A stretch of DNA of 64,000 bases, taken from contig JBANDB010000001.1 of assembly GCA_037576215.1 (NCBI GenBank), forward strand, positions 6,882,001 through 6,946,000, read 5' to 3'. The DNA is from Armillaria gallica. Its lineage: Eukaryota > Basidiomycota > Agaricomycetes > Agaricales > Physalacriaceae. Positions 50,826 through 61,826 of this stretch are shown here, one piece after another. The first letter of the stretch is position 1, and every line of letters starts with the position of its first letter. Below the pieces are notes generated by a model. That model had not been told where the DNA came from, did not search any database, and saw nothing but the letters and a program-made list of their open reading frames with translations. Both the position numbers and the translations under genes were made by a program.

Positions 50826-53736
50826 TGGCCAATTTCGTTCTTCTCTCTTTCTATGCCGAGGGCCCGTTTGTTATCTATCCTACATCTTTCTGGCATATAC
50901 CGTTCATCTACCCACGCCCCATTACGATTTTTCCCCCTTTCCGCTTTGTGTTCTTTACCCACGCGACAACCACCCTGCTTTGAGAAACGAAAACGAAAAG
51001 ATTCTAACCGACCTCGACTCGGCTGTGTGCGGATCATGTCGCACCCGCTCCTCCGTCCCCTTGCTGCTGCCGTTTATAGATCTTTTATGCTCACCTTCCC
51101 AACACACGCATGTAATATAACTGTATAACACATCCTTTTTTGTATGACACAATTTTACTATTGTACTGTTTATCATTTTTTGGGTCTTGGTTAGGCACAC
51201 ACTCATGTATATATATGTAGAGAGAAATCTGATATGTATTTTCTGATCGAATAAGGATTGGCGCAAGGTTGTGATGTTGGCTAGGGAACCGGGCCCCCGA
51301 TATCATACGGGGTTGGGGGGGTCGCTTCGAACCGCAGGGCTTTGTTTTGAGGAGGAGGGACGATGAACGTATCGCGGGAGAACTTGAGGGACCGTGCGGT
51401 TGCGAATATAGGATGATGGGCGGTGAGGTATGTCGTTCTTTGCGGTTAGGAAAGGAACATGAGGGCTTGTGTAGGTGCCTAGCATTAATTAACGTCTGTC
51501 AGTGCGGGTATTACTCAATCCTGAGCGCTTGGGTGCTCTCCGAGACCGCCGAAGGGGGAAGCGCTCCCTCGTCTAGGTTTTGCATCATTGCCGTCTGGAT
51601 ACGACGCTTCGGTTAACATTCAGCATCAGGCCTAACCTGAAGAATGTTTATTCTTACCACTAGGGTCCGCCCTCCACATTAGACGCCGAAACTGTCAAGT
51701 AGGTATGCAGGGTAGGATTAATCCAGTATGGTAGGTGCCTCTCGGCGTGGTCCCTGGCATGTTTCTCGTAGGTAGAAACCTATAGTGCAATTTGGAGGAA
51801 GGGAGGGACAGTGCGTCCCGTCAGACTTTCCACTTACGGTTCCCTTGGGTAAATCGCTTCGTTTAAACGTACAAGGTTTGCCGGGCGCCTTGGATGAGTT
51901 CCGCTGCCCGTCGATTGCAGAGAGACTGGGAGAACCGCTGGAGACTTTGTGTGACATATCCGTTTTGACTTGTCTACGGTTGCTTTTGTCGTCTCGAAAT
52001 AAGAGGCCTGAGATAGCACCCATTAAATGGACCGGAGTTTGCTAATAATAGGGCTAGAGCATCCTCCAGCACCACAAAAGAAGACTCAGAGACTCGCGGA
52101 GAAGAAGGGCACCGCCTCGTATAAGGGAGAATCCTCAGCAGCTTTTCGGACCCACAACCCAAGTGGCGGCAGCATGAATGGGGACGCTGCAATTAATCAT
52201 CAAAATGAAAATTGACAAAGGCCTTCTCTTGGATAGACCTGTACAATTAACTAAATGTAGAACCGCAAGGCACAAGGAGCAGGCTTCTGACTCGGGGTTC
52301 TCGTACCCGACTGCGAACACAGAGGAAAGGGCGCCAGTCTTCTCCTAGTTCATGCCCGGGGGGCTTTACCAAATTTAAGACAGAGAAGAGTTCTGGAATG
52401 GTTGCTGACAGCGGCGGGGAGGAGAGAACCTGTCGAGACTTCCGACAATTGTGATGGGAAAAGAGCACCAAGATAAGGCGACAGTGCGTGTTAACGTTGT
52501 TGACGACGGCGTGAGTGTACGAAAGGCCAAGGGAAGTCTGACACACGGAAGTTGCACGGAAAAAAATGAGCGTGATATCCACGCAACCGATAGAAGGTAG
52601 CGGACGAAATAAGTAGAGTAACGAGAACTGCATGATTCGGACCGTGGGGTTGGGTGCTGTATCTGTGGAGCTCATTGGACGAAGCTTAAGGGAAGAGTGC
52701 CCGTGAACGCGAGCGCCGCTGAGGAAAACGTTAGTTCTACCCCATTACCGAAGCCTTTGAATACCAGAAAGGTTTCGAAACCTATGGCAGATGATCAAAA
52801 TAGAGAACAAGTACGGTATGCCCGACGCACGCACCTGGAGATGTCTCCTCGACATGCCCGACTGTCACGTTCTATCAAAGCTACAATGTATTACAGAAAT
52901 ATCTCATCAGCGTCCGCAATCTGCTTTCATCAGGTTGATATCGAATGCCTGCCTCCGTGTCCGTGTCTGTTTTCACTTGCCGGAGGCATGAATGATGTTC
53001 CTCATTGGCTGTCTGACGGCTTCCTAAAATTTAGCAAACTGAAATTAATGACGGAGACACCCACGTGCATACACTCACGCGTAAACAACGTGATTGCTGT
53101 TTAACTGTATCGGTGTCATGACGCGTCGTCGTCATATGCAGATCCCCCGCCATCCGATCCTAAAAGGGCATATCCTTCATTTCGTCTCATCATGGCTCCC
53201 TTCTTTCTTTTAACCACCATATTCCTGCTTGCCGTGTCCTGATACTGACCCACAGTCTTTCACAAGGAAGAAAAGGTTCCTACGATAGGAGTGCAGCTTC
53301 TGGCAGTTTCCATGTCCATTAAAAATGGGTCTGCGAAGCCACAGTCTGATTCAATTCACCATAATGAACGATCTTCAAACAGATAAAACATAATCTTCAA
53401 AATGTTCTGTTCCAGAGCGTTCCCTTCGACAAATGATCATGGTTAGGGTTAGGAGAGCGCATTATTGCTTTTCGGCTTGGGGCGGCATCTCGGAATATCG
53501 GCCCGAAAGTTCTCACATAAAAATTAAAAAGTTACCTCTGGTCACCTGCTTCACAATACATTCAAAGTCCTAGGCTACAAAAGACCTTACCGGCCCCGCT
53601 TTCGAGCACTCTCGATCGATTTAGAGCGTGTCGGACGCGGCGCCCGCATGCTTATGAAGATGAGACTAATATATTGGCAGGCCCATTATAAAACCTCAGC
53701 ATTTTCCAAGGTTTTTCGAGTATCATAACTGCTCAC
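50826..53736. other. 2.9 kb interval, no confident gene
   Basis: Downstream flank of the G-alpha gene and upstream flank of the mitochondrial-type ADH. Frames at 52247-52675 (minus) and 52697-53104 (plus, GTG start) are open but unrecognised and lack clear gene structure. Confidence 0.45.
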
Positions 53737-55155
53737 ATGATTCGCGCTCGCATCATTTCCATGCGCCTCCAGCCTACATTTACCATTGGCGGAAGGGCTT
53801 TTACGACAGCTTCTTATCATGGGGCATTCCGACGGTACAATTATACACCAGCAGCTCCACAAGCTAGGAGAAACTTATCTACCACCAGGACCACCATGTG
53901 AGATTAACTAACTTGCTACCCAGAACGCGCGTTTCTCACTTCTTGTATAGGTCAAACACAATGAAAGCGCTCGTGTTTTCAGGAAAAGGCCAGCCTACCC
54001 TACAGGATCGTCCACAGCCAACGATTCTCAAGCCCACCGATGCCGTCGTGAAGATGGTCAAAACGACAATTTGCGGTAAGCTTCCATATTCTTTCTCTAC
54101 AAAAAACCTCTCATAAGATTCTAGGCACGGACCTGCACATTCTCAAAGGCGACGTCGCTACGTGCGACACTGGTCGGATCTTAGGCCACGAAGGCATCGC
54201 CGTCGTACAATCCGTCGGTGATAATGTTATGAGATTCAAACCAGGCGACAATGTCATCGTTTCCTGTATCACCTCCTGCTCTAGCTGCGAGTACTGCCGT
54301 AAGGGTATGCCATCGCACTGCGTCGACGGTGGATGGAAGCTGGGGAATACGATCGATGGCACTCAAGCCGAGTATGTCCGTATCCCCTATGCTGACGGCA
54401 GCCTGCATCCCATGGTCCAAGGCGCGACCGCCGAGGAGCAGGTGATGATCAGTGATGTGTTGCCAACAGGATTCGAATGTGGCGTTCTTAACGGAAGGGT
54501 AAGACTTTTGATGCGATTGTATGCACCTTCTCAAAATACGCGTCTTAGGTGTCCCCGGGAAGCTCCCTCGCTATCGTTGGTGGTGGTCCCGTTGGTCTTG
54601 GCGCGATGCTCACCTCGCAGTTATACTCTCCTTCTCATATTATCATGATCGACCTTGACGCCAACCGAATCGAGATGGCCAAGTCTCTGGGTGCTACTCA
54701 CGGTATCGTTTCCTCCCAGGGCACGGATGTAATTGGAGCGGTTAAAGCTCTCACAAACGGAAAGGGCGTTGACACCGTCATCGAAGCTGTTGGTGTTCCT
54801 GCGACGTTCGAGCTCTGTCAGGAGATTGTCGCTCCGGGAGGAACCATAGCAAACCTTGGTGTCCACGGGTGCAAGGTAGATTTACACCTGGAAAAGTTAT
54901 GGCATAAAAACATCAGTAAGTTTTCATCTGACCATGCCAAGAATTACGGGAGCTGATGATTCTAAATTAGCTATCACGACGCGTCTCGTGGATGCTTCGA
55001 CTTCGCCCATGCTCATCAAGCTTGTCGACTCGGGAAAGCTCAAGACTGCCGGATTGGTGACGCACACGTACAAGTTCTCGGAGATGACCGAAGCCTACAG
55101 TACTTTCGGTGCGGCAGCGAAGAACAATGCTTTGAAGCTCATCATCAATTTTTAG
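53737..55155 (+). CDS. Zinc-dependent alcohol dehydrogenase with predicted mitochondrial presequence (ADH-1)
   Basis: Medium-chain zinc alcohol dehydrogenase, oxidising alcohols or reducing carbonyls with NAD(H). Two starts are possible. The ATG at 53737 opens a 53-residue Arg/Ser/Thr-rich leader (MIRARIISMRLQPTF..) spliced over a ~50 nt intron to SNTMKALVFSG; the ATG at 53961 would give the mature domain only. The leader has no acidic residues and looks like a mitochondrial targeting sequence. Catalytic zinc ligands lie in TICGTDLH and GHEG, and structural zinc ligands in SCSSCEYCRKGMPSHC. The cofactor loop is VGGGPVGLGA and strand 2 ends in MIDLDANR, whose Asp favours NAD. The stop is TAG at 55153-55155. 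Five or six exons, about 400 residues with the leader. Its paralogue is at 58181. The sequence resembles a family widespread in bacteria as well as fungi. Confidence 0.9.
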
Positions 55156-55374
55156 CCTGTCGGTAAATATGGCTTGATAGCATGAAGACAGAAATACTCT
55201 CCTGTACTTATAGTCAATACCAGCATGTGTTTCTTTCCCTTTGTCTACCATGTTTGAATTCGTACAGTCCGAAGTCCTTTGCATCCTAGCGTTGCCAGAT
55301 CGGCAGTTACTCTGATTTACAGTCCTGACCAGTTGGGTGTATCGGTTCTTGAGCCCTTGGTATGCTTCCATAAC

Positions 55375-55948
55375 AGTAGCGGTCAGAGTCGCGATTTTCG
55401 GGTCGATTTTTTGATCGATTCGATGCTCGATTTTTTATGGGCAAAAATCGACTGATGCGCAAAACACCTCTGATAGGTGTTTCGCGAATCGACCCGCGAT
55501 TCTCTAGGTCGTTTTTTCCCTCCCCGTTTGCCCTCCCCTTGTGCATTAAGTAATCTTCAAATTCAATGTTGTTGTTTTCATTTCTGTGCCACGACAAATT
55601 TTTGTCAGAGTGAAGAAAGTGAGGACATATCAAGATCAAGGTCTGCTAGTCTCGGTTATGCAACTGTTTGCGTTGACAGTGGATACATTGATATGCTAAC
55701 TTTTGTATGGTTTCTTCTGTGTGCTCTCCGAAGAACAAGGGCCCCGGCGCCGGGGCATGGTCGTAAATTTATTTGTAGGTAAATATGGGTATATACCAGT
55801 AGGGTTAAGTGATAATCGCTACTCCAAAATCGAGTCAAAGGAAGTTGACGGTCAGATGAAAAAACGCGATTTTTGTAAAATCGAGGTAAAAAATCGAGCA
55901 TCAAATCGATCAAAAAATCGACCCGAACATCGCGACTCTGACCGCTAC
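55375..55948. mobile_element. MITE-like element with ~60 bp terminal inverted repeats
   Basis: Left end 55375-55436 and right end 55887-55948 are inverted copies with about two mismatches: AGTAGCGGTCAGAGTCGCGA, then GGGTCGATTTTTTGATCGAT and CTCGATTTTTTA. Many ATCGA/TCGAT units occur inside the ends. The target duplication is uncertain: flanks share TAAC/AAC, and TA also abuts GCGG at both ends. The interior has no transposase. It contains a hairpin AAACACCT-CTGAT-AGGTGTTT (55462-55482) and a 16 bp GC palindrome (55741-55756). It lies 220 bp after the ADH-1 stop. Superfamily not assigned. Confidence 0.85.
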
Positions 55949-56981
55949 TAACTTTGCTAAATCAATCCTCCCTCACAACGGTCACGATCCATGCCGCGAC
56001 GATCCATCAATCGGGGTCAACGTCGTTCACGATTTCATTTCCGTCTCAGAAGTACTTTCTCTTGCACTCCTGACTCCCAATGATTTCGGCCCGAAGGAAC
56101 CTTGACGGAAATGGTTTGCAGAGCTGAAAATGTTTCCTTAGACACGTTTCCGTCTGTTGGAAATCAGTTTTTGGCGGGGAGAATTCTGTTTCTGGCAGGA
56201 CGGAAACTGTATAAAGAAATTCTTTCAGTGCCACTACGTATTTCCTTTGTGCAGAAACTCAGGCACGTCAGGAGTGTTGGAAATTGGAATTGCCCAAACG
56301 AAGTGAGTGGCAAACATGGGTTACATCTGTGGCCAACGTGACATGGGTACTAACTACGAAATATGCCAGCTTATATACTACGAAACCCCCTCAAACGCGT
56401 AGATGAATCTATATGAGAACCCAGACGGCGGCTGACTGTCAGTACCCCATGAGGAACCCGAAAGCTCACGCTTCGATCTAAGGTACCGTCGGTGAACATC
56501 GTGATCGCATTAGAATTCCATGGCAGAGTTTCCCTTCCAGTACGGTAGTCATATGTCAGAGATACAAGATGCCCCAAACGAACCTCCATGGATGTACCCG
56601 GGCGAGCATGGACCAGACTATCTTGGTATTTGCGGGATCTAGTAGATGAATCATGAATTAAACATTTTTCAGTCAATATCACACATATGAGGGGAAGAAT
56701 GCGCCTTGCACATTTATTGGTGGCAGCGATGCTCACCGACTTAGCGTTGAAAAAGTGCTGCCGGTGCACCAGTCTGTGGGCGGAACTTGCGCCCTAGTAG
56801 CAGAAGAGTCGGATTTAGGGACAAGAATGGTAATAGTAGTGCTAGTGGCACTAAGTAGCACCCAGTACGACTCGTCCCATTTCGGTGGCACCAGGTGGGA
56901 CTGGTGGGACTCGGTTTCCCCGGTCCGAGTCCAATCGTACAGATTTGGACCACACCCTGCCCTACGGAGGATGGTTCATTC
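55949..56981. other. Interval between two MITEs, no gene seen
   Basis: About 1 kb without a recognisable gene. A GTGC/GCAC-rich stretch (56838-56865) and a run of GGTGGGACTGG-type repeats (56883-56912) are visible. A 132-codon minus frame (56769-56371) has no known motif. Confidence 0.45.
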
Positions 56982-57511
56982 CAAGGGGTTGGCGGTCCGT
57001 TGTTCCGGCACATCGGGTCGGTCGGTCGACCTTGCGGCGCCTAAATTTTTTTTGGACCTCACCTACTCCTACTGAAAAATATAACTGTCCAAGCATTATA
57101 GCGTGTTTCATAGTATATATTATAGCTGTTTACTATCTTTCTAACAAGGATTCACCGGAGATTTCGGTGAACAAGGGCAGAACTTCAAAAAAGAAACATT
57201 TGCCGGTCTTGCCACTTGCCCTGGCATAGATCAAAAATGTTCCACGGTGCTCCAGTGAGCAGTCTAAATCAAGAAAGCTAATATAATACATTAAAGTACT
57301 GTCAGGCCATGCGAAACCCGCAACTTGCAAGTTCAAGGGCGGGTTGACTCAGGGGTCTTGCAAGAAGAAAAAGGGTACGATGTCGTCATATAGATCATGT
57401 GATATGTCTACCTTTGGAATATTATTCTCACGGGGTCGGTCGGTCGAGGCGGTGAGGGCTAAAATATTTTTTGGACCCGATGTCATGTGTTGAAAATGCG
57501 CAAACCCCTTG
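56982..57511 (+). mobile_element. hAT-type MITE, copy 2 (530 bp)
   Basis: Second copy of the element at 40503-41038. Perfect 8 bp target-site duplication GTTCATTC at 56974-56981 and 57512-57519. Ends CAAGGGGTTGGCGG and GCGCAAACCCCTTG. Sub-terminal GGTCGGTCGGTCGA occurs near both ends in direct orientation, each followed within ~15-20 bp by an AT-rich TTTTTTGGACC block. Internal hairpin TTCACCG..CGGTGAA. No coding capacity. Confidence 0.93.
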
Positions 57512-57519
57512 GTTCATTC

Positions 57520-58180
57520 GCAAACTCCGGACAATTTTCCCTGACAATCGCATGGCAGGACAATGAATGTGACCTGGCGGTGTCACTGCTTTGGCCGAGG
57601 ATGGTACTGTTCCGCATATCATTCGGCCGTTGGTCATCTGACACGTTCCGAATTTACATCCGCAATCCTTTTCTCCCGAAAGGAGGCCGCCACGGCCATA
57701 CAATCCTTCTGATCATTCATCATTTGTGTCGTGGTCTTTCCCATCTTCAATCTCATCTCCTTATCTCACATACATTACTCTATCTTGCTCTTCCATCGCA
57801 ATTTCCTCTATCATTACCACATTAGCGGCTCTGACACACGACGCGCCTCGAAATCGATTTGTAGGGCCCCCAGAAACGTTTACCGGGAGCTGCTTTTGGC
57901 TATCATTGGAGGCCTAAGTGAGCGACGCAATTAGAATGCCGATGCAGAATCTCCGACATACACCACTGGGGATCTACTAATGAAACTTCTGTTGCGACCT
58001 CATCGCAGAAACAAGGTGTCAACTTACATGAACCTGAGCAAGAATAGCAATGGTGCCTTGATTCGATGCCAAATATCCAAGAGTCAAAATCTGCTATTTA
58101 AGCCCTCAGTTTGGGTGCGCCAGATCCACCGACGGTGAACGCTAATAGCTCTTCATCCCTCTCACAGGTCAGATACAACG
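57520..58180 (+). promoter_or_regulatory. Upstream region of ADH-2
   Basis: 660 bp between MITE copy 2 and the ADH-2 start. A TATA-like CTATTTAAGC lies at about 58093. Just before the ATG is CTCTCACAGGTCAGATACAACG, which corresponds to the intron acceptor and following bases of ADH-1 (TATAGGTCAAACACA). The acceptor survives, but the leader exon is not found, pointing to loss of the presequence. Confidence 0.55.
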
Positions 58181-59381
58181 ATGATGAAAGCGCTCGTATT
58201 TTCCGGAAAAGGACAACCTATGCTGCAAGTTCGTCCAAAACCAGCAATCCTCAAGCCAACGGACGCTATCGTTAGGATGGTGAAAACTACGATTTGTGGT
58301 GACTCCTGCCTTCCTACTGTCTTACTTTTGCGGACGTCTAATGAACTCGCAGGTACGGACTTGCACATCCTCAAAGGCGACGTCGCTACGTGCAACACTG
58401 GTCGGATCTTAGGCCACGAAGGCGTCGGAGTTGTAGAATCTGCAGGTGAAGGTGTTATGAAATTCAAACCAGGCGACAATGTCATCGTTTCTTGCATCAC
58501 TTCCTGCTCGACCTGTGACTACTGCCGCAAGGGTATGCCATCGCACTGCGTCCACGGTGGATGGAAGCTGGGGAATACGATCGATGGTACTCAAGCCGAG
58601 TATGTCCGTATCCCTCATGCGGATGGTAGCTTGCATCTCATGGTGAAAGGCGCGACTGCAGAGGAGCAAATCATGATAAGTGACGCGTTGCCGACTGGTT
58701 TTGAGTGTGGTGTCCTCAGTGGCAGGGTACGCTCCTTTCTCAGCAGTTCCCTGGTCGTTTCTAATACGTGTAGGAAAGGTTTCGCCAGGGTGTACCATCG
58801 CTATTGTTGGCTGCGGTCCTGTTGGTATCAGCGCTATGGTCACATCTCAGCTTTATTCCCCTGCTCGAGTCATCATGATTGGTCGCAACGCTAATCGAGT
58901 TGAACTGGCGAAGACTATGGGTGCGACGCACGGCATTGTTTCGGGCCAGGGCGTAGATGTCGTTGCGGCCGTGAAGGAACTCACAAACGGCGAAGGCGCT
59001 GATACAGTGATTGAAGCTGTCGGTGTCCCTGCAACCTTTGAGCTCTGTCAGGAGCTAGTAGCTCCGGGGGGGACCATCGCGAACTTGGGCGTACACGGCT
59101 GCAAGGTGGATCTACATCTGGAAAATTTGTGGGATAAAAACATCAGTGAGTTCTTATCATCGACAGTATTCGCATTTTTTTAACGGGCGTGTGTAGCCAT
59201 TACGACTCGTCTGGTAGACGCTACTACCGCGCCTATGCTGATCAAGCTGCTCGGATCGGGGAAGATCAAAATTGCGGGATTGGTGACGCATAGGTACAAT
59301 TTCGCAGATATCGAGGAGGCTTATGATACGTTCGGGGCGGCGGCAAAACACAAAGCGGTGAAGGTCATCCTTCATTTTTAA
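58181..59381 (+). CDS. Zinc-dependent alcohol dehydrogenase, cytosolic paralogue (ADH-2)
   Basis: Paralogue of ADH-1 with the same intron positions. ATG ATG at 58181 gives MMKALVFSGKGQ without a presequence. Zinc ligands are conserved: ICGTDLH, GHEG, and SCSTCDYCRKGMPSHC. The cofactor loop is VGCGPVGISA. Strand 2 ends in MIGRNANR: the NAD-specific Asp of ADH-1 is Gly and the next residue is Arg, a pattern associated with NADP preference in this fold. Motifs ATFELCQELVAPGGTIANLG and ITTRLVDATTAPML follow, with stop TAA at 59379-59381. About 345 residues. The frame is intact through all joins. Predicted to be a cytosolic, possibly NADP(H)-linked, form. Confidence 0.9.
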
Positions 59382-59624
59382 GCTGTACCTAAATTTTTAA
59401 TGGTACCAAGAAGATTTGTATGCCTATCAGTTGTGAGTTCGACGATTAAAACAATGCTCGCTCGCTGGAAGATATGCTGAACGTAATGTAGTCAAGAAGA
59501 ACGTCTCACATAGCTCCAGGAATAGTCGGCGTGCGTTGATCTTGATTATTCTCCATATGAGCCGGAACGCAGGAGGACCGATCTCGAAGTTGTCACCGAG
59601 CAGTTGACTGGGAAACACCTGACC

Positions 59625-59800
59625 TGCCCGATGGTGCCGAATTGGCGTTCAACAAGTCCCAGCCTTTCGTCGTAAACTATGACCATGACCTTTAGCGGCT
59701 TCAACTCTCGCATTATCCACGCTAAATTTACCATCCTCGATAAACCGGGAGCTCTTTCTGCCATTGGTTTCTCGCAAGATGCTCGAACTTCTGGACACTG
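59625..59800 (-). repeat. SDR upstream element, copy C
   Basis: Inverted relative to copies A and B, and again placed upstream of an SDR relic (C, plus strand). On the minus strand it reads ATGGCAGAAAGAGCTCCCGG and GTTTACGACGAAAGGCTGGG. The open frame beyond it (to 59427) continues longer than in copies A and B, but I do not recognise it. Confidence 0.7.
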
Positions 59801-60136
59801 GATGCACTCATTCAAAGTACCGGTGAACCCCATGTTAGTTGCTCTACATGTATATTGTAAAATTGCACTGACTGACATTTCATCCCAAAAACTGACCGAT
59901 CCAATTTATCTCTTGTTGACCTGCAGGCTGCTACGTCGCGTCTATGTTGGTCGGTAAGTTTACCTTCCAGTGCTCTCACACTCACGCAAATCTGTTCCAC
60001 CTGACAGAAGACATTGAAAGACACCGGAACGACAGGCGCGAAAAAAAGTTCTTAGGAGCGCCGATAACCGCCGCGCTTCGTAGTCCTAAAGCTACCCTCT
60101 TCTGTAACGTTTCTCTTCACTCACTCTCCACGATGC

Positions 60137-61240
60137 TATCATTACAGGCTCTGCGAAAGGAATCGGGACAGCTGTCGCTCTCAATCCTGCTAGAAATTGC
60201 TTCAATATGACTGTCAACGATTTTCCCTTGTTGACGGCAAAGCTCGACGAGGTCCTCAATGAGGTCGCTGTTACTAGTGTTCAATGCCGGACCTATATGG
60301 CAGACGTCTCGAATGAGCAAGAAGTAAAAGCGATGAACCTGGTTATCGCCAGATGCGATACCTTTCATCGCCTTCTTGAGTGGCAATAATATTCAGCGGA
60401 GCGGTAGATGGTATCTAATATCGGTGTCGCACATGTCCACAAAGCTGGTCGACATTTATTCTTGGCCACCCTTAGAAGTAAACGCTGTTCCACTCAATCA
60501 TTTATTCAGTGCCCATTGAGTCTTGGGAGCATACATTTTTTGTCAACTCTTGCGGAACTTTCCTATGTTACAAGCATGCTGAAATCTAGATAATCGCTCA
60601 AGATCGCGGAGGAAGGATCATCGGGGCCTCTGCCGCTCAGGGGAGTCCTAGGGGCAAGTGACTTTGTTCAGGATTCTTTCGGTCTTTACTGACATCACTG
60701 CCATAGCGGTATGGCCCACTTCAACTGCATACGGAGCGAGTGCAGCCGCTGTCCATCGCCTGACACAAAATTCCGGCATTACTTGCGTATACCATCTCCT
60801 ATAGCTTGGTTGTCATACCATTAGAGCATGGAGCACATAGCGTCACCGTGAACGATTGTGCTCCATATATGTATCCTTTTTTCGACATATTGCGGCAGTC
60901 TATTCACTCCGGTGTTTAAGTAATCATTAATACCGTCTTCGGTAGGCTTCAGATGTTATTTCACCCAACACTTCTTCGACTGGCACCAGATAGTGAGGAT
61001 TTGTGACGATGCTCTAGGTCTCCCGCATGGGGGACCCAAAGCCAATGAAAGAGTGAGTATTTTATCTGATTTTCCCGTGGTCCTATTAACGAGTTTCTGT
61101 GGATGACGTGCTGTCCTCTTCTACAACTAATGGGGCATCCCGAGGATCTCGCGACCGTAGTAGCGTATTCGGCATTGAAGGAAGCGCATCGTATCATCGG
61201 TGGGTCACGTAAACTTAATACCTTCAACCTTGAGTTCCCT
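60137..61240 (+). pseudogene. Short-chain dehydrogenase relic C
   Basis: The third SDR unit, on the plus strand. The start codon region is altered (CTCCACGATGCTATC where relic B has ATGTCTCAAGGAACTGC), so no in-frame ATG opens the TGSAKGIG cofactor loop. Then come VALNPARNCFNMTVNDF, VQCRTYMADVSNEQEVKAMN, a break after about 60370, DRGGRIIGASAAQG near 60606, YGASAAAVHRLTQ near 60735, and the C-terminal GHPEDLATVVAYSALKEAHRIIG near 61135. Large parts between are missing or frame-shifted. Non-functional. Confidence 0.75.
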
Positions 61241-61554
61241 CACTCGATTTCATCAGGCCAATGCGAGTTATCTCGTTTACAGTAATACATGAGCTAATCT
61301 TGCTTGATATTGATCCCAAACGGAAGTACGCCCACCGTTGTTTGGTACCGTTCGTTCCTAGTACTGGTGAAAGATAGGTCACATTCGACACAACCAGCTC
61401 AAGACTTTCCAAGTTGTTCATCGCTCATAAGAATAAAACCCCATTACCACAGTTGATTCTCTTACGGTTCAATAAGTCCATAGACTACATAGCACCATCA
61501 ATTGGAATTTTCTGGGACAACTTAGGTTGGTAAGAGGCGAGAGGTGCAAAACAA

Positions 61555-61635
61555 TGATTCAACTGAGGCTCGAACTCAGGACCTTGTGTGTGCACAGATG
61601 TGAAACACAAATCATAACCACTAGACCATTGAATC
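61555..61635 (-). tRNA. tRNA-Val (CAC) with an 8 nt intron
   Basis: On the minus strand: acceptor GATTCAA pairs with TTGAATC, discriminator A. An A box TGGTCTAGTGG and D arm follow. The anticodon stem TGTGT pairs with ACACA, and the loop TTCACA carries anticodon CAC. Eight bases (TCTGTGCA) interrupt it after position 37, the standard intron site. Then comes variable AGGTC, T stem CTGAG/CTCAG and loop TTCGAGC. A TTTT run follows the 3' end as a pol III terminator. The cloverleaf is complete, so this is likely a real gene; Val is assigned from the anticodon. Confidence 0.85.
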
Positions 61636-61826
61636 TGCATGAAGATTTGCGATGTTTCAAAGCTAACCCGTCTTTCTTTCCCAAATTTGCATGGAATAAC
61701 TACAATGTTTCCTGCCATAGCATTTCAACAGAAGCGAATGCCAAAATAGGTTCCTGGTAAGTAGTGAAGACAGAGTTTCAGATATCAGTCAATACCTGAC
61801 TTGACCGTTTCAAGTAGAGTAGGTGA

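Noticed and set aside
52697..53104. 135-codon plus-strand frame
   Set aside because: Starts with GTG, has no recognisable domain and lies in a gene-poor region.
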